A stretch of DNA of 9,127 nucleotides, taken from Ghiorsea sp. (GTDB lineage Bacteria; Pseudomonadota; Zetaproteobacteria; Mariprofundales; Mariprofundaceae). A program made the translations under genes and the position numbers. Below the pieces are notes generated by a model. The model was given only the letters and a program-made list of their open reading frames with translations. It did not search any database and was not told the origin of the DNA. The stretch spans positions 1 through 9,127 of the forward strand of contig JAJFLD010000048.1 in NCBI GenBank assembly GCA_021772875.1, written 5' to 3'. Numbering within the stretch: position 1 is the stretch's first letter; every line of letters starts with the position of its first letter. Of this stretch, positions 1 to 6,163 are shown in pieces.

Positions 1-1709
1 CCATCTTTTAACACCAAAATTTCATCCACATCTACGATGGTTGAAAGGCGATGTGCAATCACCAAGGTGGTTCTGCCTTTAGCAACAAGGCGCAGGGATT
101 CTTGGATTTCTTTTTCCGTGTTGGAATCAAGAGCAGAAGTGGCTTCATCAAAGAGTAAAATGCTTGGGTTTTTAAGTATGGTTCTGGCAATGGCAACACG
201 TTGTTTTTCACCACCTGATAATTTCAACCCCCGCTCGCCCACTGTGGTATCATAACCTTGGGGCAAGGCTTGGATAAAATCATGGATACGCGCCAACTTT
301 GCCACTTCAATCACATCTTCTTGGCTTTTGTCTGGTGAGCCATACAAAATATTATAGGCGATAGTATCATTAAACAGCACCGTATCTTGCGGAACAATGC
401 CAATGCATTTGCGCAATGAATCTTGGCTCACTTGATTCACGGCTTGCCCATCAATAGACACTTGGCCTGCATCCACATCATAAAAACGAAACAACAGCCG
501 CGAAATGGTGGATTTACCCGAACCACTTGGCCCCACAATCGCCACGGTATGCCCTGCGGCCACTTTGAAATTGATATTTTTAAGAATCGGCCGATCAGGA
601 GAATATGCAAAGTTCACGTGGTCAAACTCAAGCTCAGCTTGTTGAACCTGCAAGTCTTTGGCATCGGATACATCTTTGATATCAGCCGCCACATCCAGCA
701 GCTCAAACATCTTATCCATATCAACCAAACTTTGTCTGATTTGACCATACACAAAACCAAGAAAATTGAGCGGCAAATAAAGCTGAATCAAGAAGGTATT
801 CACCAACACAAAATCACCTATGGTTAATCGCCCTTCCACCACACCATTGGCTGCCATCAGCATCACCAACACCAACCCAACACCAATGATTGCGCCCTGC
901 CCGACATTGAGCAAAGACAAACTTTCTTGACCTTTGATTGCAGCACTTTCGTAACCTGCAAGTGATGATTCAAAGCGCCCATATTCGTGTTTTTCATTAC
1001 CAAAATATTTAACAGTTTCGTAATTTAAGAGGCTATCAATGGCTTTGGTATTGGCTTCGGAATCTTTCTCATTCATTTCCTTGCGGAATTTCAGCCGCCA
1101 TTCGGTGACGGCCAAAGTGAAGGTGATATAAGCAACAATGGTAAAAAAAGTGACTGCGGCAAAACGATAATCATACATATAAAAAAGTACGATGGTGACA
1201 AGGATGATTTCAAGCAAGGTGGGTAAAATATTAAACAACGTAAAACCTAAGATAAACTGAATACCAAGCGTACCCCGCTCAATCACCCGCGATAAACCGC
1301 CAGTTTGACGTTCCAAATGAAAACGCAAAGAAAGCGCATGCAAATGTTGAAACACGTGTAGTGCAATTGCCCGTTTGGCATATTGCGCCACGCGAATAAA
1401 GATAAAATCACGCAATTCACCAAAAAACTGCGCCAGAATACGTGCGCCGCCATATGCCAAAATAAGACCAAGTGGCAATGCGAGTGCTACATTTTTAATT
1501 GAAAGCACATCAATGGCATCTTTATACAAAAAAGGAACATACACACTGATGCCTTTGGCCAAGGCAAGGCATAACAACGCCAACACCACCCGCTTCCTCA
1601 AATCTGGCCTATCCGCAGGCCAAAGGTACAAGGCTAAGCCCTTTAATGTTTGCCAATGGTTGCGATTTTCGCTGTCTGTTATGGCATTAAACTTTTGTGG
1701 TGGGCTCAT
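1..1709 (-). CDS. atm1: Atm1-family ABC exporter, membrane domain fused to ATPase (partial, 3' end outside window)
   Basis: This half-transporter of the inner membrane has its permease domain (about residues 35-330) fused to its ATPase domain (about 355 onward). I translated the minus strand from the ATG at 1709. The reading frame is open to the left edge, 569 codons, so only some 30-40 C-terminal residues should be missing. The ATPase carries Walker A GPSGSGKS (512-535, about residue 392), signature LSGGEKQR (about 200-222), Walker B ILLFDEA (about 141-163), D-loop SALD and switch AHRLST (about 43-60). The stretch after the fourth helix (YFGNEKHEYGRFE, SLSLLNVGQG, LIQLYLPLNFLG, IRQSLVDMDKMF) is typical of the Atm1/HMT1 branch. 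Members export glutathione-linked or Fe-S-related sulfur compounds and glutathione-metal conjugates; the substrate here is not evident. It starts 15 bp after the tas stop with only a weak GGA as ribosome binding site, so translation is probably coupled. Confidence 0.95.
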   Translation of the reverse strand, partial: MSPPQKFNAITDSENRNHWQTLKGLALYLWPADRPDLRKRVVLALLCLALAKGISVYVPFLYKDAIDVLSIKNVALALPLGLILAYGGARILAQFFGELRDFIFIRVAQYAKRAIALHVFQHLHALSLRFHLERQTGGLSRVIERGTLGIQFILGFTLFNILPTLLEIILVTIVLFYMYDYRFAAVTFFTIVAYITFTLAVTEWRLKFRKEMNEKDSEANTKAIDSLLNYETVKYFGNEKHEYGRFESSLAGYESAAIKGQESLSLLNVGQGAIIGVGLVLVMLMAANGVVEGRLTIGDFVLVNTFLIQLYLPLNFLGFVYGQIRQSLVDMDKMFELLDVAADIKDVSDAKDLQVQQAELEFDHVNFAYSPDRPILKNINFKVAAGHTVAIVGPSGSGKSTISRLLFRFYDVDAGQVSIDGQAVNQVSQDSLRKCIGIVPQDTVLFNDTIAYNILYGSPDKSQEDVIEVAKLARIHDFIQALPQGYDTTVGERGLKLSGGEKQRVAIARTILKNPSILLFDEATSALDSNTEKEIQESLRLVAKGRTTLVIAHRLSTIVDVDEILVLKD

Positions 1710-1724
1710 ATCTATTTGATCCGT

Positions 1725-2759
1725 TTATGGTGCGGGATTGGGGTAGTGGTTATGCACTGCTTCAATCTGTGCATACACTTCTGGCGCCACCTCAATGTTC
1801 GCACTGGTTATATTTTCTTGCAGTTGTTTAAGATTGGTTGCGCCAATGATTGTGCTGCTGGTAAACCAGCGTGTTCGCACAAAAGCCAAGGCCATTTGCG
1901 CAGGGCTTAAACCTGCCTCACGCGCTATTTTCACATACGCTGCTGTAGCTTCGGCAACATTGATTTTATTGTAGCGTTGGCCAAAGCTTGGAAACAACGT
2001 GATGCGGCCTTGTGCTTGCGCATTGTCTAAATATTTGCCGGTCAGGTGCCCAAAAGCTAGGGGGCTGTAAGCCAACAAAGCCACATTTTCATGGCGGCAT
2101 GTTTCTGCCAATCCTGATTCAAAGGTTCGATTCAATAAGTGATAAGCATTTTGGATGGTTGCAATATGGGGTAACCCAAATTGTTTGGCACAACGTTTAA
2201 ATTCACTCACCCCCCATGGTGTTTCATTGCTGATACCAAGATGGCGTACCTTGCCAGATTTGACCAACTCAGCGAGTGCATCGAGTTGATTATAAATCGA
2301 TTCAGTTTCGTGTTCATTATTCTTATCATAACTGATGCTACCAAACATCGGCACATATCGATCTGGCCAATGGATTTGATAGAGGTCGAGGTAGTCTGTT
2401 TGCAATCGCTTGAGGCTGCCATCAATGGCTTCTTGAATGTGTTTGCGTATGATCCGTGGGCCTTGCCTAATCCAGGTAAAGCCACGTGATGGGCCAGTGA
2501 TTTTACTGGCAATCACAACTGTATCTCGTTGTTGTTTTTTCAGCCATGAACCAATATAGCTTTCAGTTCTGCCTTGCGTTTTCTCGCTTGGTGCAACGGG
2601 ATACATCTCTGCCGTGTCGATAAAATTGATGCCATGTGCCACAGCCATATCAAGTTGCGCATGGGCCTCAGGCTCATCATTTTGCTCACCAAAAGTCATC
2701 GTGCCCAAACATAAGGGTGACACCTTTAAATCACTGCTTCCTAATTGTGTGTATTGCAT
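1725..2759 (-). CDS. tas: Aldo/keto reductase, Tas family
   Basis: This cytoplasmic NADPH-dependent aldo/keto reductase is 344 residues long, the normal size for a TIM-barrel member. The N-terminus (LGTMTFGEQN) and the C-terminus ending YPNPAP closely resemble E. coli Tas as I remember it. The catalytic tetrad is visible as D48 (FIDTAEMY), Y53, K86 (IASK) and H130 (QIHW). Cofactor-side motifs include GISNET (175-180), QNAY (203-206) and ARTR-like LAFVRTRW (291-298). Tas was found through its effect on tyrosine auxotrophy in E. coli, but its physiological substrate is unsettled, so none is assigned here. The start is fixed by an excellent AAGGAGG ribosome binding site (2765-2771) five bases upstream. 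It lies after the deaD terminator and just before the Atm1-type gene, with which it probably shares a transcript. No convincing promoter was found between 2760 and 2820. Confidence 0.95.
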   Translation of the reverse strand: MQYTQLGSSDLKVSPLCLGTMTFGEQNDEPEAHAQLDMAVAHGINFIDTAEMYPVAPSEKTQGRTESYIGSWLKKQQRDTVVIASKITGPSRGFTWIRQGPRIIRKHIQEAIDGSLKRLQTDYLDLYQIHWPDRYVPMFGSISYDKNNEHETESIYNQLDALAELVKSGKVRHLGISNETPWGVSEFKRCAKQFGLPHIATIQNAYHLLNRTFESGLAETCRHENVALLAYSPLAFGHLTGKYLDNAQAQGRITLFPSFGQRYNKINVAEATAAYVKIAREAGLSPAQMALAFVRTRWFTSSTIIGATNLKQLQENITSANIEVAPEVYAQIEAVHNHYPNPAP

Positions 2760-2764
2760 CAGAA

Positions 2765-2771
2765 CCTCCTT
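2765..2771 (-). promoter_or_regulatory. Strong ribosome binding site of tas
   Basis: The sequence AAGGAGG on the minus strand sits five bases before the ATG at 2759. It is a near-perfect match to the 16S rRNA anti-Shine-Dalgarno sequence and decides the start of the reductase. It contrasts with the weak site of the exporter that follows. Confidence 0.85.
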
Positions 2772-2819
2772 ACCGCATACCCAAATTCAGCTTCGATAAA
2801 TTACTTGAAGCACCCGCAT

Positions 2820-2858
2820 AAAAAAAGCCCTAACTGCAAACACTTGCAGTTAGGGCTT
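2820..2858 (-). terminator. Rho-independent terminator of deaD
   Basis: A perfect 15-bp inverted repeat (arms 2825-2839 and 2844-2858, AAGCCCTAACTGCAA on the plus strand) closes on a 4-nt loop. On the minus strand it is followed at once by a run of seven T residues (2820-2826, overlapping the last stem bases). The plus-strand side has no comparable T run, so the element acts on transcripts from the helicase, whose stop codon is about 45 bp upstream. It separates the helicase unit from tas. Confidence 0.93.
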
Positions 2859-2903
2859 AAAATGTTTTACACGATGACCTGCACCGATGTTGCAATCATT
2901 GTA

Positions 2904-4748
2904 TTAACGGCCTCTTCTTGGTGCACCACGACCACGATCACCGCCGCCGCTACGGCCGCCACGTTCATTGCCCGCACGACCACGGCCACCACCACTGCGG
3001 CCGCCACGGTCATTACCACCACGGTCACCGCCACCACTACGGAAGCTACGACGTTTAACTGGCTCTTCATCAACCTGTTCCAATTCAATGGCTTTGCCAC
3101 CAACACGGGTTTTTTTCAATGTTTTGAAAATCGATTCTGGCATACCCTCGGGTAAATCCACCAAACTATGACTCTCATGAATGACGATGTTATTGATAAA
3201 CTCACTTTCAATACCCGCTTCATTGGCAATCGCACCAACGATGTTTGCAGGTCGGATGTCCGAGCTACTACCTACTTCTAAGCGGTAACGATTAAAGCCT
3301 GGTGCCAATGGTTTATCACGGTATTCACGCGGCTCATTTCTATCTCTGCGTTCACGTGGTTCGCGTTGCTCGCGCTCATCGCGACCTTCACGCGGTTTTG
3401 GCATATCTTTCACCAACAACGGCTCGGTGCCTTGCACCATTTTTGCCAAAGCTGCGGCAATTTCTTGGGCAGGAACATTATGCTCTTCTTCATACTGCTC
3501 AACGATTTTGCCAAACAATTCAAGACCATTGGCTTGCAAAGTTGTAGTGATACGTTCTTTAAATTCTGAAATGCGTCTGTCGTTGATATCATCAGCTGAA
3601 GGCATCACATACAATTCAACCTTCTGATTGGTTGCCCGCTCAATAGAATACAACATGCGTTTTTCGCGCGGCGCCACAAATAAAATCGCTTCACCGCTAC
3701 GCCCTGCACGGCCTGTACGACCAATCCTATGCACATAAGATTCTGTATCATGTGGCACGTCATAGTTGAAAACATGAGAAATACGCTCAACATCCAAACC
3801 ACGTGCTACAACATCTGTACCAATCAAAATATCAATTTGACCTTTTTTCAAACGGTTTACAATTTGTTCGCGTTGATTTTGGGCAATATCACCATTCAAG
3901 GCTGCCGCAGAATATCCACGCGCTTGTAGTTTTTCTGCCAATTCAACAGTTGCTGTTTTAGTGCGCACAAAGATGATGATGCCATCAAATGTTTCTGCTT
4001 CGAGAATGCGTGTTAAAGCATCCAATTTATGGCGACCACTGACCATCCAATATCGCTGACGAATCGTCACCGCTGTAGTAGCTTTGCCTTTGATGGTTAC
4101 TTGCACAGGTTTATTCAAATAATGGTTCGCAATTTTACGAATCGCTTGTGGCATTGTTGCTGAAAACAAAGCAATTTGGCGCGTTGGTGGTGTTTGTTCT
4201 AATACCCATTCTACATCATCAATGAAACCCATACGCAACATTTCATCAGCTTCATCAAGCACCAATGTTTTCAAGTTTTCAAGTTTTAAGGTTTTGCGGC
4301 GCATATGATCCATCACGCGACCTGGTGTACCGACAACAACATGCACACCACGTTTTAACTGCTTAAGCTGACCATCATAACTTTGTCCGCCATAAATCGG
4401 CAACACATGAAAACCTTTCATATGTTTTGCATATTTTTGAAACGCTTCGGCAACCTGAATCGCCAATTCACGTGTGGGTGCAAGCACCAATACTTGTGGA
4501 GCTTGAAGGCTTAAATCAATTTTTGATAAAATCGGCAAAGCAAATGCAGCAGTTTTACCTGTGCCCGTTTGCGCTTGTCCTAAAACATCTTTACCCGCGA
4601 TAACGTGAGGGATAATTTCAGCCTGGATAGGTGATGGCTTTTCATAACCGACATCATTCAATGCTTTCATGATGCTAGGGCTTAGGTTTAAATCTTCAAA
4701 CGTCATTCCTGTTTCTAATTCTGGCGTTATTTCTTGAATATCTGACAT
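2904..4748 (-). CDS. deaD: DEAD-box ATP-dependent RNA helicase, CsdA/DeaD type, with DbpA-like domain and RGG tail
   Basis: This 614-residue cytoplasmic RNA helicase unwinds short RNA duplexes. Family members assist ribosome assembly and mRNA decay, above all in the cold. All core motifs are present: Q motif (F17 to Q42), I AQTGTGKT (59-66), Ia PTRELA (91-96), GG (120-121), Ib TPGR (141-144), II DEAD (165-168), III SAT (196-198), V TDVVARGLD (311-319) and VI HRIGRTGRAG (340-349). After an alpha-helical stretch comes a highly charged linker rich in RE/RD pairs (about 450-480), then a DbpA-type RNA-binding domain (about 487-558, beginning RYRLEVG). Last is a glycine-arginine tail (about 566-614) with repeated RGGRSGGG units. 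Length and order match CsdA/DeaD rather than the shorter RhlE, SrmB or DbpA. The start has AGGAA (4760-4764) eleven bases upstream. It has its own long leader and its own terminator, so it is probably a single-gene unit. Confidence 0.96.
   Translation of the reverse strand: MSDIQEITPELETGMTFEDLNLSPSIMKALNDVGYEKPSPIQAEIIPHVIAGKDVLGQAQTGTGKTAAFALPILSKIDLSLQAPQVLVLAPTRELAIQVAEAFQKYAKHMKGFHVLPIYGGQSYDGQLKQLKRGVHVVVGTPGRVMDHMRRKTLKLENLKTLVLDEADEMLRMGFIDDVEWVLEQTPPTRQIALFSATMPQAIRKIANHYLNKPVQVTIKGKATTAVTIRQRYWMVSGRHKLDALTRILEAETFDGIIIFVRTKTATVELAEKLQARGYSAAALNGDIAQNQREQIVNRLKKGQIDILIGTDVVARGLDVERISHVFNYDVPHDTESYVHRIGRTGRAGRSGEAILFVAPREKRMLYSIERATNQKVELYVMPSADDINDRRISEFKERITTTLQANGLELFGKIVEQYEEEHNVPAQEIAAALAKMVQGTEPLLVKDMPKPREGRDEREQREPRERRDRNEPREYRDKPLAPGFNRYRLEVGSSSDIRPANIVGAIANEAGIESEFINNIVIHESHSLVDLPEGMPESIFKTLKKTRVGGKAIELEQVDEEPVKRRSFRSGGGDRGGNDRGGRSGGGRGRAGNERGGRSGGGDRGRGAPRRGR
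2910..3055 (-). repeat. Low-complexity RGG-encoding repeat in the 3' end of deaD
   Basis: The last part of the helicase gene is made of short degenerate repeats rich in CCACCACGG and CCGCC on the plus strand. They encode units such as RGGRSGGG, seen at about residues 581-588 and 597-603. The stretch is much richer in GC than the rest of the gene. It is coding, and RGG tails in this family contact RNA without sequence specificity. The opposite strand gives long alanine/threonine- or valine-rich open frames here that are only shadows. Confidence 0.8.
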
Positions 4749-4920
4749 ATTTTTATTATTTCCTGACTATTTCGTCTTTTCATTTAAATTAATCTTCTAG
4801 GAAAAGCAGACGAACCCTCGAAACAAAATGTCATCAATAACCTTGGTTATTTAAAACCAAACAATCAAACATCTTATTTTTTAAAAGGATACGTGCGCGA
4901 AAAAAATCACACTGCATCTC

Positions 4921-4976
4921 CACGTGTACGCCACATCAATCATACTTATATAAGTTATCATCAATGTGTTTACGTG
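4921..4976. repeat. 56-bp imperfect palindrome in the deaD leader
   Basis: The arms 4921-4949 and 4950-4976 are largely complementary. The centre is a perfect 12-bp palindrome, ACTTATATAAGT (4944-4955). CACAT (4933-4937 region) faces ATGTG (4964-4968 region), and CACGT (4921-4925) faces ACGTG (4972-4976). As RNA it could form a long hairpin interrupted near the middle; as DNA it could be an operator with two-fold symmetry. It is not followed by a T run in either direction, so it is not an ordinary terminator. Confidence 0.65.
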
Positions 4977-4993
4977 AAGGCCAGGATTTATCA

Positions 4994-5021
4994 TTTATAT
5001 CACTATGTCACATGCGCACAA
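4994..5021 (-). promoter_or_regulatory. Candidate extended -10 promoter of deaD
   Basis: On the minus strand TATAAA (4994-4999) is preceded by TG one base upstream, making an extended -10 (TGATATAAA). A partial -35, TTGTGC (5016-5021), lies 16 bp further upstream. The start of transcription would fall near 4987, leaving about 240 nt of leader before the helicase ATG. The -35 is weak, matching three of six positions, so the call rests on the extended -10. Confidence 0.45.
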
Positions 5022-5103
5022 CAGACTTGAACGCCGCAATATAGCGAGAAAGCAATAAATAGATAGCAAAGAATTGTTAAAGGTCTTTCATCCATTCAAT
5101 ATT

Positions 5104-5526
5104 TCAATCTGTATGCCCATGTTTAGCCTGACTCACTTGATGAATACGGTTGGCAGGAAACTGCAATTGTGCCAATAAATAGGTTTGCAATGATTCAGGG
5201 TGTTTTTGATTTATGAGCGCTGCTTTCATGCAAGATAACCATGCAGCCTTATCCTCGGCATCAATGTGCAAATGCTGATGCGCCATAGGAATACTGATGC
5301 CGCCATATTTTTCAGCATAAATACGTGGCCCACCCATCCAGCCAGATAAAAAGTATACCAATTTATCACGCGATTCTTCCAAATCTTCGCGATGCATTGC
5401 TCTTATCTTTTTGGCCTCTGGCAATGTATCCATAGCCTCATAAAACGCGTCCACAAGCTTAACCAAACCTTCAAACCCACCTACTGCTTGATAAGTCGCA
5501 TCTTCGAAACCATAAGTATGCTGCAT
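5104..5526 (-). CDS. Truncated hemoglobin, group II-like
   Basis: This 140-residue cytoplasmic 2-over-2 globin binds heme. Family members bind oxygen, nitric oxide or sulfide, or serve in redox protection; the exact ligand role cannot be read here. The expected landmarks are in order: Phe-Tyr at 28-29 (helix B, Y29 as the distal B10 tyrosine), the FLSGWMGGPRIYAEKYGG block (59-76), H83 as the likely proximal F8 histidine within MAHQHLHID, and W96 as the G8 tryptophan in AWLSCM. The tryptophan and the GGP block favour group II (GlbO/YjbI-like). Two more histidines (H85, H87) follow the proximal one, and two lie near the C-terminus (H136, H138). GAGGA (5533-5537) is six bases before the ATG. It is divergent from the DUF411-copA pair and may share its control region. 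Confidence 0.88.
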   Translation of the reverse strand: MQHTYGFEDATYQAVGGFEGLVKLVDAFYEAMDTLPEAKKIRAMHREDLEESRDKLVYFLSGWMGGPRIYAEKYGGISIPMAHQHLHIDAEDKAAWLSCMKAALINQKHPESLQTYLLAQLQFPANRIHQVSQAKHGHTD

Positions 5527-5552
5527 CTTTTATCCTCATTCTACTAGGGAAT

Positions 5553-5581
5553 TTAATCTCCCGAAACATGAAGTACCTCAA
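5553..5581 (-). promoter_or_regulatory. Candidate promoter of the truncated hemoglobin gene
   Basis: On the minus strand TTGAGG (5576-5581) and GATTAA (5553-5558) are 17 bp apart. This puts transcription start near 5546 and a leader of about 20 nt. The -10 is poor. The -10 region overlaps a small dyad, GGGA (5548-5551) facing TCCC (5558-5562 region), which could be an operator. The call is tentative. Confidence 0.3.
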
Positions 5582-5656
5582 GGGAAATAGCCATCTTTCA
5601 CCACACGCTGTCGCATAACATACAAATGGATAGCCTCAGCTTTTTTTAGATTAAAC

Positions 5657-5685
5657 ATGACATCTGTTTGGTCCGCGGTTATCGT
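5657..5685 (+). promoter_or_regulatory. Candidate promoter of the DUF411-copA operon
   Basis: ATGACA (5657-5662) matches the -35 consensus in five of six positions. It stands 17 bp before TATCGT (5680-5685), a four-of-six -10. Start of transcription would be near 5692, which leaves about 22 nt of leader and agrees with the translation start at 5714. The spacer is 17 bp rather than the 19 bp usual for CueR-controlled copper promoters, and no CueR-type dyad is visible, though CCGCGG (5673-5678) is a short palindrome in the spacer. Confidence 0.35.
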
Positions 5686-5713
5686 TTTCTTCCGTTTGTC
5701 ATGTGAGGAAAAA

Positions 5714-6160
5714 ATGAACCCTGTCCGTCTTTTAATATTAAGTATCTCCTTTTTGCTGCTGAGCGCCTGTGAACAAAGCATGGCTGCAAGTGAAATCACT
5801 GTATATAAATCTGCAACTTGTGATTGCTGCAATGGCTGGATAGACCATCTCAAGGAAGCTGGGTTTGAAGTTAAAGCTATCAATAGCGATGATATGATAG
5901 GCATCAAAGAGCAATATGGCGTTAGCAACAAACTCGCCTCTTGCCATACTGCTATTGTCGATGGTTATGTCTTAGAAGGTCATGTTCCCGCAGATGATGT
6001 TAAACGTTTACTCAAAGGCAAACCTGAAATTGCTGGTCTTACAGCACCAGGCATGCCGATGAAATCACCCGGCATGCAAGCCAAAGGTTTGCCTCCAAAA
6101 AACTACGATGTACTTGCCTTTGATCAACAAGGCAAAACATCTGTGTTCAGTCATTATTAA
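5714..6160 (+). CDS. DUF411-family metal-binding lipoprotein
   Basis: This 148-residue protein is probably a periplasm-facing lipoprotein that binds copper. The frame is open from 5657, but the start at 5714 is preferred. It has GAGGA (5704-5708) just before it and gives a clean signal peptide, MNPVRLL then a hydrophobic core and the lipobox LSAC (16-19), with Cys19 as the lipidated residue. The mature part begins with the family's TVYKSATCDCC motif: cysteines 36, 38 and 39. It continues through a thioredoxin-like beta-alpha pattern to SCH (C77, H78) and GHVPADDVKRLL (89-100). A Met-rich segment GLTAPGMPMKSPGM (108-121) follows. DUF411 proteins are small CopG-like metal-binding proteins often found beside copper resistance genes; direct function is little known. 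It ends 3 bp before copA, so the two are almost surely cotranscribed. Delivery or buffering of periplasmic copper is an inference. Confidence 0.88.
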   Translation: MNPVRLLILSISFLLLSACEQSMAASEITVYKSATCDCCNGWIDHLKEAGFEVKAINSDDMIGIKEQYGVSNKLASCHTAIVDGYVLEGHVPADDVKRLLKGKPEIAGLTAPGMPMKSPGMQAKGLPPKNYDVLAFDQQGKTSVFSHY

Positions 6161-6163
6161 CCT

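Larger units (their letters stand above)
4749..5103 (-). promoter_or_regulatory. Long leader and intergenic region upstream of deaD
   Basis: These 355 bases hold no protein gene on either strand. They lie between the hemoglobin stop and the helicase start, both on the minus strand. I see a candidate promoter (4994-5021), a 56-bp imperfect palindrome (4921-4976), and a small hairpin (TTGGTT 4843-4848 with AACCAA 4855-4860). The heptamer CATCAAT (plus strand) occurs three times, at 4832, 4934 and 4959. If the promoter is right the leader is about 240 nt. Long structured leaders are known for cold-induced genes including E. coli deaD, and the same role is inferred here. No clear terminator for the hemoglobin gene was found. 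Confidence 0.6.

Noticed and set aside
2745..3171. Plus-strand open frames rich in Thr/Ala or Pro/Arg opposite the end of deaD, and a minus-strand Val/Ala-rich frame there
   Set aside because: They arise from the GC-rich RGG repeats of the real helicase frame read in other frames; composition is extreme and there is no ribosome binding site.
4727..4783. 18-codon upstream frame starting at 4783 (minus) and overlapping the first codons of deaD
   Set aside because: It has no convincing ribosome binding site, and a chance ATG in an AT-rich leader is likely. Only conservation in relatives would revive it.
5512..5530. AAGATGCAGCATACTT at the hemoglobin start as an NsrR operator
   Set aside because: Only one half resembles the motif, the dyad is short (ATGC-A-GCAT), and most of it is coding sequence.
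5657..5713. Upstream ATG at 5657 as the start of the DUF411 protein
   Set aside because: It would put charged and hydrophobic residues ahead of a clean lipoprotein signal peptide, it coincides with the likely -35 box, and the ribosome binding site is placed for 5714.
5578..5931. Minus-strand open frames over the divergent region and the DUF411 gene
   Set aside because: They lie opposite a gene with clear signal peptide and metal motifs, have no recognisable domain and no good ribosome binding site.
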